DNA from: Propionimicrobium sp. PCR01-08-3
GTDB taxonomy: Bacteria; Actinomycetota; Actinomycetes; Propionibacteriales; Propionibacteriaceae
DNA length: 64,000 bases
Direction: 5' to 3'
NCBI RefSeq assembly: GCF_030286045.1
Contig: NZ_CP127390.1
Location: 310,001 to 374,000, forward strand
The first letter of the stretch is position 1, and each line of letters opens with the position of its first letter. Made by a program: the position numbers and the translations under genes. The notes under the pieces are model-generated. The model worked only from the letters and a program-made list of their open reading frames with translations. It did no database searches and was not told the origin of the DNA. Shown in pieces: positions 50,220 through 59,199 of this stretch.

Positions 50220-51170
50220 GTGACTCCCAGACGGCCGACCGAACCCGAACCTGACAATTCGCCCAGATACGCGCCACCGGTCGACCTCAGCAAATTCGCG
50301 ATCGTGTCGATCGCCGCGGCCCTCGTCACAATCGTGCTGAAAAGCGGGGCCGCTTGGCTCACCGGATCGGTCGGCCTGCTTTCGGACGCGGCGGAGTCGC
50401 TGGTCAATCTGGTCGCGGCCGTCGTCGCCTTCATCGCCTTGAAGGTGAGCATCAAACCTGCGGACGATAATCACCCCTATGGCCACAGCAAGGCCGAATA
50501 CTTCAGTGCGGTGGTCGAAGGGACGATGATCTTCGTCGCCGCGGCGTTCATCATCGTCAGTGCGGTGGAGCGGTTCATCAATCCGCGGGAACTGGAACAA
50601 CTCGGGTTGGGCCTGGCGATCTCGGTGCTGGCGGCCGTCGTCAACGGCGCCGTCGGGCTACTCCTGCTACGCAAGGGACGCGGCAGCGGCTCAGCCACCC
50701 TGGTTGCCGATGGCAAACATCTGCTGACCGATGTCGTGACCTCGGCCGCGGTGCTGATCGGCGTCGGGCTCGTGGCGCTCACCCATCAGCCACGGCTGGA
50801 CCCGATCGTCGCACTGCTCGCCGGCGTCAACATCTTGTGGACGGGCATCGGGCTGATCCGTGACTCGGTCAACGGCTTGATGGACATCACGCTTCCCGAC
50901 GAAACCAACGAGAAACTCGAAGCGGTGCTCGACAGATTCCGCAGACCCGGGGCGATCGAATTCCATGCATTTCGCACCCGGCGGGCGGGCAACCGTCAAT
51001 TCATGGACGTGCATGTGTTGGTGCCCGGCACCTGGAGTGTCTACCGGGGCCACGACTTTACCGAGGACCTGATCGACGCGATCGTCGAAGTGGTGCCGGA
51101 TATTCGCGTCTCGGCCCATCTCGAGCCGATCGAGGATCCTCGCTCCTATGCAGATGAGGACGACTACTGA
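50220..51170 (+). CDS. Cation diffusion facilitator (CDF) transporter
   Basis: This is a divalent cation exporter (316 aa), six helices plus C-terminal cytosolic domain. LKSGAAWLTGSVGLLSDAAESLVNLVAAVVAFIAL has the SxxxxxDxxxS/D helix-2 motif; DNHPYGHSKAEYFSAVVEG is the family signature loop; GKHLLTDVVTSAAVLIGVGLV holds the helix-5 HxxxD pair. The C-terminal domain contains FHAFRTRRAGNRQFMDVHVLV. Metal (Zn, Fe or Mn) not defined. GTG 50220 is six bases after CATAAT (50208-50213), i.e. leaderless; a start inside the MerR gene is less likely. Confidence 0.9.
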   Translation: MTPRRPTEPEPDNSPRYAPPVDLSKFAIVSIAAALVTIVLKSGAAWLTGSVGLLSDAAESLVNLVAAVVAFIALKVSIKPADDNHPYGHSKAEYFSAVVEGTMIFVAAAFIIVSAVERFINPRELEQLGLGLAISVLAAVVNGAVGLLLLRKGRGSGSATLVADGKHLLTDVVTSAAVLIGVGLVALTHQPRLDPIVALLAGVNILWTGIGLIRDSVNGLMDITLPDETNEKLEAVLDRFRRPGAIEFHAFRTRRAGNRQFMDVHVLVPGTWSVYRGHDFTEDLIDAIVEVVPDIRVSAHLEPIEDPRSYADEDDY

Positions 51171-51270
51171 GACGGCTCAGCAATCGTCCTCGTCTGCGCA
51201 ATGTCAGCTGTGCAGCACCCGGCGAAACCAAGTACGGCTCGCAAACGGGCACTTGTGATCAGCGGCGCGA

Positions 51271-51304
51271 GGAGGCGAGCACCAGAGTGCTCGTCTCCCC
51301 TTTT
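51271..51304. terminator. Terminator between CDF and PRC-barrel genes
   Basis: GGAGGCGAGCAC (51271-51282) pairs with GTGCTCGTCTCC (51287-51298, one G-U) around CAGA; CCTTTT follows on the plus strand. Confidence 0.75.
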
Positions 51305-51310
51305 ATCGCA

Positions 51311-51937
51311 TCATTCGCTTTTGCGCTCGACCTCGTCGGGTTCGCCTTCAACCTCAGCCGCAGCATCGTCGAGGGCATCGGCCATCTCGGTCGCGTCGGC
51401 GACAACGTCATCGGCGGCCTCGGCCGTTTCCGGGTCCACAGGCTCGTCCGCGGCCTCCTCGACCGGCGCGTCCTCCTCAACGGCAGCTGCCGAAGCCGAC
51501 GAAACGAGAGGCTCAGCCGCTCCCTCGTCCTCGACGACGGTGACATCCGAAGTAACGGCTTCGTCGACGGCCGGTTCGGCTGCCTCGTCCTCTGTTTGGG
51601 CAACAGCCTCCGGCTCGACCGCGACGACGGTGGCGATGCCGTAGTAGCCATAGAGCTCGGCTTCTTCGTCCGCGTCAAGATGCTTGTCAGGGTCGACCCG
51701 GGGGGCTTCCTTGACCTTGTCGGCTGCATACGGGGTGGTGATCTTGCCGTCGGCGACGACAGCCTGTTCCAACGGTACGAAGGTCTCCTTCAACCCGAAC
51801 AGTCCGGTCTTGACGGTCACCCAACTGGGCTGACCGGTCTGGTCGTCCAGGTAAACCTGGCCGACACTGCCGACCTTGTCGCCGTTCACGTCGACGACGT
51901 CGCAATTGAAAAGCTCTTCGTAAGCGTTATCGGCCAT
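51311..51937 (-). CDS. PRC-barrel protein with long acidic tail
   Basis: A PRC-barrel domain covers residues 1-110 (LFNCDVVDVNGDKVGSVGQVYLDDQTGQPSWVTVKTGLFGLKETFVPL). The second half is disordered and very rich in Ala, Glu, Asp (EEDAPVEEAADEPVDPE). PRC barrels occur in RNA processing (RimM) and photosynthetic proteins; free PRC proteins are common in actinobacteria and uncharacterised. Start ATG 51937 has AAAGGATT upstream. Single gene. Confidence 0.85.
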   Translation of the reverse strand: MADNAYEELFNCDVVDVNGDKVGSVGQVYLDDQTGQPSWVTVKTGLFGLKETFVPLEQAVVADGKITTPYAADKVKEAPRVDPDKHLDADEEAELYGYYGIATVVAVEPEAVAQTEDEAAEPAVDEAVTSDVTVVEDEGAAEPLVSSASAAAVEEDAPVEEAADEPVDPETAEAADDVVADATEMADALDDAAAEVEGEPDEVERKSE

Positions 51938-51965
51938 AGCGGCAATCCTTTCGTCTCGTCCTAGC

Positions 51966-52058
51966 CTAGAGCCCCCTGCGCCCGGACGGCGCGAACGGCA
52001 GACCGTAATGCCGCAGAATCTCTGCCTCTTCGGTCGGTGGGGCCCCGGGATCTTCCAC
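51966..52058 (-). CDS. Possible 30-residue ORF
   Basis: A GTG at 52058 opens 30 codons ending with EAEILRHYGLPFAPSGRRGL. Third positions are G/C-rich as in real genes and there is no overlap with neighbours. No ribosome site was found; may be the end of a vanished gene. Confidence 0.25.
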   Translation of the reverse strand: MEDPGAPPTEEAEILRHYGLPFAPSGRRGL

Positions 52059-52131
52059 TCTTGTCGCGTTGCACAGGCGTCTGGGCCGTTCGAGCCGCGA
52101 GACGCCAGATAGTCTTCCGCGCCCGGCGTTC

Positions 52132-53421
52132 TCAGCGTGTCGTGCCGGGATCGATGTCTTCGCTGATCGTGCCCCGCTCCAGCCGGAGCCAGCCACGCCG
52201 GTGCGGATCGAAGCTGAACCGCAGCTGATCATGGTGCATGATCGTCCAGGTGACGATGATCAGCCCGATCGCGACGATGACGACGCCGAATCCGATGGTC
52301 GCCTGCGGACCGATATTGTCGCCCAACCAGCCGACGATCGGCGAGACAAGCGGGGTGACGCCCATCACGACCAGCCCCCACAGCGCCATCACGCGTCCAC
52401 GCATCTGGGCCGAGGTTGCCGACTGAACCATGGTGTTTGCCGTCACCATCACGGTAATGGTGGCGAACCCGGCGGGTATCTGCCAGGCGACGAACCATCC
52501 GAAGCCGGGCGCGAACATGGCGAGCAGGTTGAAGGCGACATATCCGAACATGCCGCCCAATACGTAACGCAGGCGTGGACGCGCACGCCCGGCCGACCAC
52601 AGCGCCGCAGCCAGCGCGCCGGCACCCATCATCGAACCGACGATGCCGTACTGGCCGGCACCTCGTCCGAAGTATTCGGTGGACATGACCGCGTTCGAGA
52701 TCTGGTAATTGAAACCGAGGCCACCGACGATGAGCCCACAGGCGAGCAGGATCATGATGTCGGGTCGATGCCAGGCATAACGCAGGCCCTCACGGGTACC
52801 GCCGCGGCCCTTGACCACCGGGGCAGGATGCAGTTCCTTCTCCCGGAGCAGCATCAGACAGGTGATCATGACGACGTAACTGAGTGAGTCGACGGCCAGC
52901 GCGTAGCCGGTGCCGAGCAATTCGATGAGCAGGCCGGCGATGCCGGGGCCGAACAGCCTGGCCGCGTTGAAGCTGGCGGAGTTCAATCCGATCGCGTTCG
53001 GCAGGTTCTTCTGTGGCACGACCTCGCTGACGAATGACTGGCGCGCGGGATTGTCGAAGGCATTTGACAGACCGTCGTTGGCCGCCAGCAGATAAACCAT
53101 CCACAGCTGCGCGTGCCCGGTCAGAACCAGGGTGGCGAGGATGATCGAATCCATTGCCAGGACCGACTGGGTGATCAAGAGGATGCGCCGCTTCGGAAAA
53201 CGGTCCGCAATCGAACCCGCCCAAGCCGTGAGCAGCAATTGTGGGGTGAACATGATCGCGGTGACCAGACCCAGCGCCGATGCGCTGCCATCGGTCAATT
53301 CGACGAGCACCAACCACGAGATGGCGGTTCGTCCGACCCATGAACCGATGTTGCTGGTCAGGGCACCTGTGAAGTAGCGGCGGTAGTTCGGTACGGAAAG
53401 GGAGCTGAAGGTCGCGATCAT
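52132..53421 (-). CDS. MFS transporter (MFS_3/EntS-like exporter)
   Basis: This 12-helix major-facilitator permease has 429 aa. LSVPNYRRYFTGALTSNIGSWVGRTAISWLVLVE and WAGSIADRFPKRRILLITQ (loop 2-3 signature) match the MFS_3 exporter group. PARQSFVSEVVPQKNLPNAIGLNSASFNAARLFGPGIAGLL is also typical. Such carriers export drugs or siderophores; the substrate is unknown. ATG 53421; no strong ribosome site. Confidence 0.87.
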   Translation of the reverse strand: MIATFSSLSVPNYRRYFTGALTSNIGSWVGRTAISWLVLVELTDGSASALGLVTAIMFTPQLLLTAWAGSIADRFPKRRILLITQSVLAMDSIILATLVLTGHAQLWMVYLLAANDGLSNAFDNPARQSFVSEVVPQKNLPNAIGLNSASFNAARLFGPGIAGLLIELLGTGYALAVDSLSYVVMITCLMLLREKELHPAPVVKGRGGTREGLRYAWHRPDIMILLACGLIVGGLGFNYQISNAVMSTEYFGRGAGQYGIVGSMMGAGALAAALWSAGRARPRLRYVLGGMFGYVAFNLLAMFAPGFGWFVAWQIPAGFATITVMVTANTMVQSATSAQMRGRVMALWGLVVMGVTPLVSPIVGWLGDNIGPQATIGFGVVIVAIGLIIVTWTIMHHDQLRFSFDPHRRGWLRLERGTISEDIDPGTTR

Positions 53422-53477
53422 GTCAGGCGTAAGGCTACGCCAGATGCGCTCCGTTCACCCACCGGGCCCGGAAAATT

Positions 53478-53729
53478 TTACAGTCCGCGCAAAAAATCTT
53501 CGTCCTCGTCCGGTGGACGCATCTCGCCGGGTGGTGGGCGCCGTCCGGGAGGAAGCGGGCGTCCGAAAAACAGCCAGGCCAACGGGCCAACACCAGGAAG
53601 GCAGATCACTACGACCGCCCACAACCATTTCGGCGCACGCCGTACCTCCCAAGCACGCGCTTGGGCAACCTCGATCGTGCAGTAAATCGTCAAAGCGATA
53701 AGCACGATGATCGGTACTATGCGGGCCAT
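53478..53729 (-). CDS. PLDc_N domain membrane protein
   Basis: This 83-aa protein has one helix at the start (IVPIIVLIALTIYCTIEVAQA), then RAPKWLWAVVVICLPGVGPLAWLFFGRPL, the pattern of the phospholipase D N-terminal (PLDc_N) membrane anchor. The end is acidic and proline-rich. Free PLDc_N proteins are common in actinobacteria beside menaquinone genes. ATG 53729 is six bases after TAGACT. Confidence 0.85.
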   Translation of the reverse strand: MARIVPIIVLIALTIYCTIEVAQARAWEVRRAPKWLWAVVVICLPGVGPLAWLFFGRPLPPGRRPPPGEMRPPDEDEDFLRGL

Positions 53730-53789
53730 GGCTCCAGTCTACCTAGGGGTCTTCAACCGGTGATCCTGGCGGGCTCGTAGCATGGCGGC

Positions 53790-54854
53790 GTGGCTTCTCG
53801 CGTACGCCTGTGTGATCCGGACGAAGTGGCTCGGCTGTTGCCCGCCGCTCTGGACGGTGAGTTCGTGCTCGCTCCGGTGGCCGACCGGCGTACCGCCGAA
53901 CTGATCGATCCGTCGGTTCCGGTGAGTGAACCGGAGGCGGCAGTCATCGTGACCACTTCCGGATCCACCGGGAGTCCCAAGCAGGTGGTCTTGTCGTCGG
54001 GTGCGATCCGGGCGTCCGCGGCGGCGTTTCGGCAACGCTTCGGCGCCTTCGAATGGACGAGCGAGTTGTCGCCCACACACGTCGCGGGGCTGATGGTGGT
54101 TGCTCGTGGCCTACTGGATCGTCCGTTCGTCGCAGGACGCCGGGCGATCTCGATTGTGCCCACCCAGCTGGTGCGGGCGCTGCGCACCCGGGCGGACACC
54201 GCCGAACTTGCCGGTTATGACGCCGTGCTGGTCGGCGGGGCGGCCGCGGACCCGGCGCTGCTCGAGCAGGCACGCCGTGCCGGAATACCGGTGCTGACCA
54301 GCTACGGCATGAGCGAGACCTGCGGGGGAGTCGCGTTCGACGGCGTGCCGCTTCCGGGCGCCGACATCGGCATAGCCGAAGACGGCCGGATCAGCATCGG
54401 CGGACCGATGCTGTTTTCCGGCTACCGGATGGACCCGCGCGCCACCCGGGCGAGCCTCGTCAACGGCAGGCTGGTGACCCACGACCGTGGCGAGTGGACG
54501 CGGGACGAAGCCGGCGAGCCGCGGCTTAGGCTGCTCGGACGCGTCGACGATGTGGTGATCTCGGGTGGAGTCAACGTCGACCTGGCCGAGTTGCAGCGGC
54601 TTCTCGACGCCCACAGTGACCGACCGGCAAAGGTGGTCGCGGTGCCGGACGCCGAGTGGGGCTCCCGAATTGTACTGGTGACTACCAGCGATGATCGTGA
54701 TCTTGCCGGCTGGCGCGATGAACTCCGAGAGCATCTGGAGTCGGCCGCGCTCCCGCGCCAGCTTCTTGTGGTGGACGCGTTCCCTTACACCGCTTCCGGC
54801 AAGCTGGACAGGCAACGGCTCGTCAACTGGGCCGACGATCAAGCCGCGGGCTGA
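53790..54854 (+). CDS. menE: o-Succinylbenzoate--CoA ligase
   Basis: This adenylating enzyme of the menaquinone pathway has 354 aa, short as in actinobacteria. It has IVTTSGSTGSPKQVVLSSG (P-loop), LTSYGMSETCGGVAFDG, GRLVTHDRGEW, RLLGRVDDVVISGGVNVDLAE and the C-terminal Lys in YTASGKLDRQ. It activates OSB before MenB closes the ring (menB not in window). GTG 53790 lies six bases after TAGCAT, so it is probably leaderless. Confidence 0.92.
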   Translation: MASRVRLCDPDEVARLLPAALDGEFVLAPVADRRTAELIDPSVPVSEPEAAVIVTTSGSTGSPKQVVLSSGAIRASAAAFRQRFGAFEWTSELSPTHVAGLMVVARGLLDRPFVAGRRAISIVPTQLVRALRTRADTAELAGYDAVLVGGAAADPALLEQARRAGIPVLTSYGMSETCGGVAFDGVPLPGADIGIAEDGRISIGGPMLFSGYRMDPRATRASLVNGRLVTHDRGEWTRDEAGEPRLRLLGRVDDVVISGGVNVDLAELQRLLDAHSDRPAKVVAVPDAEWGSRIVLVTTSDDRDLAGWRDELREHLESAALPRQLLVVDAFPYTASGKLDRQRLVNWADDQAAG

Positions 54855-55194
54855 CCACTCGGCCGGCGTTCGTACGAGGGTTGTGGCGTTCGAGGCCGGG
54901 TCGGCGGATCCAGGTTCAGCGCGCATCTCGCCCGAGAGTCGTGTCGTTCGGCCTCAGGCCGTGCAGAACCTTCCGCGATCGGGCTGTGGTAGCCCTCATT
55001 CGGTGATTCACTAGGAGAGTTGCTGAGGCGGGGCGTCGATCGGGGACGGTTTCGCACGCAGTAACAGGCGCATTCGTGGCAGGATGATTCCTGGTGCCGG
55101 GGCCGGATGACGTTCGGGCGGGGCTATCGGGGTCACAAGCGGGCGCAATCGTCCGATGGATGTGGGCCCAGGCGAGATATGGGAGGAAGGAACC
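54855..55194. other. Gene-free stretch between menE and menA
   Basis: This 340-bp region has no convincing frame on either strand. GGGAGGAAGG near its end is the menA ribosome site. I see no hairpin with a T-run and no repeat. Confidence 0.4.
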
Positions 55195-56073
55195 GTGGCG
55201 AGTGCCGCCGAGTGGATCGAGGGGGCGCGGCTGCGTACCTTGCCCGCAGCGATCTCGCCGGTGCTGGCAGGCGCCGCCATCGCCGTGGCCGAATCCGGAT
55301 TCAGCGTCGTCCGTACCCTGTTGGCGTTGCTGGTGGCGCTCGCCTTGCAGGTCGGGGTCAATTACGCCAACGACTATTCGGACGGCGTGCGCGGCACCGA
55401 TGCCGCCAGAGTCGGACCGCAACGGCTGGTCGGTTCGGGCGCGGCGCGTCCGGGGCAGGTCAAATATGCGGCCTTCGGCTGTTTCGGTTTGGCCGGGATC
55501 TTCGGCCTGATCCTGATCGTTTTGTGCGGCCAGTGGTGGTTGCTCGCGGTGGGCGTGGCCTGTGTGCTGGCCGCCTGGTATTACACCGGGGGTAAACACC
55601 CATACGGCTACCTGGGGCTCGGCGAGGTCTTCGTCTTCGTCTTCTTCGGCCTGGTCGCCACCGCCGGCACCGCCTATGTGCAGATCGGCCGCGCGCCCTG
55701 GACGGCTTGGACGGCGGCGGTCGCCATGGGGGCGCTGGCCTGCGCGGTGCTGGTCTGCAACAACCTCCGCGACCTGGAGAACGACCTGGTCAGCGGCAAA
55801 CGGACGCTGGAGACCCGGCTGGGCGATCGAGGCAGCCGAGTCTTTTATGTTCTGCTCGGTGTGGTCGCGATCGCGATGGTCGTGGTCACCGCGGCAGGCA
55901 CCACCTGGTGGGCGCTTGCCGGATTGGCTATGGTCGTTTTCTTGGTGCCTGCGTCCCGGCAGATCGTGAACGGTGGCCGGGGCATGGCGCTGGTTCGCAC
56001 ATTGAAGTTCACCGGCTTCGCCGAACTGGCCGGTGGCACGGGGCTATTTCTCGGAATGCTGATCGGAGTGTGA
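55195..56073 (+). CDS. menA: 1,4-dihydroxy-2-naphthoate polyprenyltransferase
   Basis: This membrane prenyltransferase (UbiA fold, 292 aa) attaches the isoprenoid tail to DHNA. The two Asp-rich motifs are NYANDYSDGVRGTDAARVGPQRLVGSG (first; NDYxDxxRGTD) and NNLRDLENDLVSGKRTLETRLGDR (second). Eight to nine helices are visible. GTG 55195 has GGAGGAAGG; a longer frame from 55156 has none. menC follows after one base. Confidence 0.93.
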   Translation: MASAAEWIEGARLRTLPAAISPVLAGAAIAVAESGFSVVRTLLALLVALALQVGVNYANDYSDGVRGTDAARVGPQRLVGSGAARPGQVKYAAFGCFGLAGIFGLILIVLCGQWWLLAVGVACVLAAWYYTGGKHPYGYLGLGEVFVFVFFGLVATAGTAYVQIGRAPWTAWTAAVAMGALACAVLVCNNLRDLENDLVSGKRTLETRLGDRGSRVFYVLLGVVAIAMVVVTAAGTTWWALAGLAMVVFLVPASRQIVNGGRGMALVRTLKFTGFAELAGGTGLFLGMLIGV

Positions 56074-56074
56074 C

Positions 56075-57097
56075 ATGTTCGCCGATGTCTTCGACGAGAC
56101 ATTCGTCTTTAGCATCGATATGCGGGCGCGGTTCCGCAATATCGAGCATCGCGAGGGGATGCTGGTGCGTCGCGGTGATCTGTGGAGCGAGTGGAGTCCC
56201 TTTCTCGAATACCCGGACGAAGAGGCCGCGACCTGGTTGCGGGCGGCGCTCGAAGACTGCGCGGCGGGTCAGGCGCCATCCGCACCAGCCGATGACCTGG
56301 TGGACGACGTACCGGTGCATCGCAACCGGATGCCGGTCAATGTGACGGTTCCGGTGGTGTCGCCCAGGCGCGCGGCCGATTTGGTCCGGGCGTCCGGATG
56401 CCGCACCGCGAAGGTGAAGGTGGCCGACCCGAACTCTTGTCTGTCCGATGATCTGGCCAGGCTGGCCTCGGTGCGCGGCGCTCTCGGCCCGGAAGGCAAC
56501 CTCCGGGTGGACGCCAACGGCGCCTGGACGGTCGATCACGCCGAACATGTGCTCGAGGCGATGGCCGGTTTCGATCTGCAATACGTCGAGCAGCCGTGCG
56601 CGAGCGTCGAAGAACTCGCCGAACTGCGCGAGCGGCTGAGCAATGCCGACACTCCGGTGGCCATCGCGGCCGATGAATCCATTCGCCTGGCCGATGATCC
56701 CGACCGGGTGGCGGAACTGGGGGCAGCCGACGTGATCGTGCTGAAGAATCAGCCGCTCGGCGGCCGGCGGCGCTGTGTGGAAATCGCCGAGCGACTCGGA
56801 ATGTCGGCAGTGATCAGCTCGGCGCTGGAGACCAGCATCGGCATCTGGGCGGGGCTTCGTGCCGCGGCGGCCTTGCCTTCGCTCGATCTGGCGTGCGGGC
56901 TGAACACCGTGAAGTTGCTGGCGGACGACGTCGTCGAACAGCCGCTGATCGCCACCGACGGCTACCTCGACCTCGGAGAACGGCCACAGCCGTCTGCGAA
57001 GGCATTGAAAAAGGTGAAGGCGGACGCCCACCGGCAAACCTGGTGGCACGACAGGCTCGATCGCTGCCTGGAACTCGTGATGGCCGAGCAGCGATGA
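56075..57097 (+). CDS. menC: o-Succinylbenzoate synthase
   Basis: This enolase-superfamily dehydratase makes OSB from SHCHC; it has 340 aa. CRTAKVKVADPN has the catalytic Lys; LRVDANGAWTVDHA, QYVEQPC and IAADESIRL hold the three metal-binding acids. DVIVLKNQPLGG contains the second Lys. N-terminal capping domain begins FVFSIDMRARFRNIEHREGMLV. Stop overlaps the menD start (ATGA). Confidence 0.9.
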   Translation: MFADVFDETFVFSIDMRARFRNIEHREGMLVRRGDLWSEWSPFLEYPDEEAATWLRAALEDCAAGQAPSAPADDLVDDVPVHRNRMPVNVTVPVVSPRRAADLVRASGCRTAKVKVADPNSCLSDDLARLASVRGALGPEGNLRVDANGAWTVDHAEHVLEAMAGFDLQYVEQPCASVEELAELRERLSNADTPVAIAADESIRLADDPDRVAELGAADVIVLKNQPLGGRRRCVEIAERLGMSAVISSALETSIGIWAGLRAAAALPSLDLACGLNTVKLLADDVVEQPLIATDGYLDLGERPQPSAKALKKVKADAHRQTWWHDRLDRCLELVMAEQR

Positions 57098-59091
57098 GTT
57101 CTGCCCGGCTGGGACTGGCGATCGCTGGCGGCCTGGCGTCCGCGGGTATCCGGAACGTGGTCGTGTGCCCCGGATCCCGCAGCACCGCGGCGGCGGTCGC
57201 TTTCGCCCAGCTGGCCGCGCGAGGCGAACTAAGGCTGCACACCCGAACGGACGAACGAGGCGCCGGATTCTTGGCGCTCGGGCTCGCCAAGGCCGGCGGT
57301 GCCGCCGCGATCGTGGTGACCTCGGGCACCGCCGTCGGCAACCTGATGCCGGCGGTGATGGAAGCCCGGGCGGCCGGAGTATCGCTGGCGGTGATCACCG
57401 CGGACCGGCCAGCCACCCTGATCGGTACCGGTGCGAACCAGACCACCGATCAGCTGGGAATCTTCGGACGCCAGGTGGTCGCCGGCCTCAACCTGGCGAG
57501 CAGCGACGACGCGCCCAAGGCCTGGGCATCGCAGCTGACGCGGGTGCTGGCCTGCTGTCTCGGCGTCCGTACCCGCGAGCCCGGCCCGGTGCACATCAAC
57601 GCCGCCTTCACCGAGCCCTTCCTCGATGCTGAATCATTAGATGAAAGTGATCCGGTTGGCGACATCGACCCGACGAGCGCTCGATCTCCGTCGGTGAACC
57701 GAAGCAGATCTGATGATCGTCCTGCTTTGGTTGGCGATGATCCAGCGGGAACAGGCGAGAGATCAGGCCAGGTTGCGTCGGGCAGCTCGGTCGTGCTTGA
57801 GGACGATGTGCCGGGGATGGCAGTGGGGCCGGGAACTGCCGCGACGGGTGACGTCGTGCCTTCTCAATGCGCGGTTGGCGGCGGAACAGAGTTCTTCGCG
57901 GGCTCGGCATTCTCGGTGTCGGCTTCTCGTCCCGCTCTCCCGACGAGGCTTGAGGCAGGGCCGCGAACCGTGGTGCTCGCGGGCGACGCCCCCTTGGCTG
58001 TTGGACGCCGGGCCCGGGAGCTGGCCGAGCACGCTCGCGTGCCGTTACTGGCCGAGCCCTCCAGCAACGCGCGGTCGGGCGGTTGCGCCATCGCCCGTTA
58101 CCGCTTGTTGCTCGATGGCGAGGTGGGAAAGCGGATCGAAAGGGTCCTGGTTTTCGGACATCCGACCCTGTCGCGTCCGGTATCGAGGCTGATCTCCCGA
58201 GACGATGTCGAACTGGTGATAGTCAGCGACCGGGCGAATTGGCCCGATCCGGGCTGGTCGGCCAACCAGGTGGTCGACGATGTGGAACTCGAACCGGCCG
58301 ACAACGGCGAGTGGCTGGACGAGTGGAAGACCGCCGATCGGCAGGTGCAGAAAAACCTGCTGACCGGTACATCGCCTGCCGGTGAACGAACGGGCTCCGG
58401 CCAGCTGGGTGAGGCTGGAGCGCCCGTTGCCGCTACGGCGGATGAGCACCGCGCCGATCCCGAGAGTCGGCCGGCACACCCACATACGGCACAGCCAAGT
58501 CGGGGCTGGTCAGAGTCCTGCTCGAAACCGACGGTACCGGTAAGTGAACGTCCGGTCACCGGGCAGCAGGTTGCGAACGCGGTGGTGGCGTCCACGCCGG
58601 AGAACCTGGTCTTCGGAGCCTCGAACCTGATCAGGAACGCCGACCTCGCTCCGATTCCCGCCGCCACGACGGACAGCACCGAGACGGCCTGCTGGGCCAA
58701 TCGCGGGCTTGCCGGAATCGACGGCGTGATTGCCACCGCCACCGGGATCGCGCTCGCTACCGCACAACCTGCCACGGTGCTGCTCGGCGATCTCGGATTC
58801 CTGCACGACGCGGGATCACTACACATCCCGGCCGGGCAGCCGGTGCCCGACCTGCGCGTCGTGGTCGCCGACGACAACGGCGGCAGCATCTTCTCCACCC
58901 TCGAAGTCGCCGACTCGCCCTATTACGACGAGCTCTTCGCGATGCCCCACGGGCGCGACCTCGCCAAGGTCGCCGCAGGATACGGCTGGCCGACCACCCG
59001 TATCGACAGCATCGACGAGTTGACGGTGCAGCTGAGCGCGCCGCCGCACGGCATCGAGATCGTGGTGGCAGCGATCACAGATCGGTCCTGA
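57094..59091 (+). CDS. menD: 2-Succinyl-5-enolpyruvyl-6-hydroxy-3-cyclohexene-1-carboxylate synthase
   Basis: This thiamine-diphosphate enzyme commits isochorismate to menaquinone. RNVVVCPGSRSTAAAVAF and HTRTDERGAGFLALGLAKAGG (catalytic Glu) start the PYR domain. VLLGDLGFLHDAGSLHI and VVADDNGGSIFS form the ThDP-binding GD...N motif. The protein is 665 aa; ordinary MenD is about 550. Two Ser/Asp/Gly-rich inserts (about residues 178-285 and 425-487) account for the excess. The inserted DNA is less G/C-rich and includes a rare TTA codon at 57637-57639. ATG 57094 overlaps menC; a longer frame to 56893 does not. Confidence 0.9.
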   Translation: MSSARLGLAIAGGLASAGIRNVVVCPGSRSTAAAVAFAQLAARGELRLHTRTDERGAGFLALGLAKAGGAAAIVVTSGTAVGNLMPAVMEARAAGVSLAVITADRPATLIGTGANQTTDQLGIFGRQVVAGLNLASSDDAPKAWASQLTRVLACCLGVRTREPGPVHINAAFTEPFLDAESLDESDPVGDIDPTSARSPSVNRSRSDDRPALVGDDPAGTGERSGQVASGSSVVLEDDVPGMAVGPGTAATGDVVPSQCAVGGGTEFFAGSAFSVSASRPALPTRLEAGPRTVVLAGDAPLAVGRRARELAEHARVPLLAEPSSNARSGGCAIARYRLLLDGEVGKRIERVLVFGHPTLSRPVSRLISRDDVELVIVSDRANWPDPGWSANQVVDDVELEPADNGEWLDEWKTADRQVQKNLLTGTSPAGERTGSGQLGEAGAPVAATADEHRADPESRPAHPHTAQPSRGWSESCSKPTVPVSERPVTGQQVANAVVASTPENLVFGASNLIRNADLAPIPAATTDSTETACWANRGLAGIDGVIATATGIALATAQPATVLLGDLGFLHDAGSLHIPAGQPVPDLRVVVADDNGGSIFSTLEVADSPYYDELFAMPHGRDLAKVAAGYGWPTTRIDSIDELTVQLSAPPHGIEIVVAAITDRS

Positions 59092-59120
59092 ACTCGCGGG
59101 CAGGTCGAGGTCTGGGAGTG

Positions 59121-59181
59121 GTGTGGGTTGCCGGAAAGCGAGCCTATCTGTTCCTTTTCGTCGAGCGGCGGCAACCCACAC
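59121..59181. terminator. Hairpin between convergent menD and nuclease genes
   Basis: GTGTGGGTTGCCG (59121-59133) is the exact complement of CGGCAACCCACAC (59169-59181), with a 35-base loop. It lies just past the menD stop. It shares GTGTGGGTT with the hairpin at 25352-25400. Confidence 0.6.
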
Positions 59182-59199
59182 AGTCGCCCGGGGCGGAGA

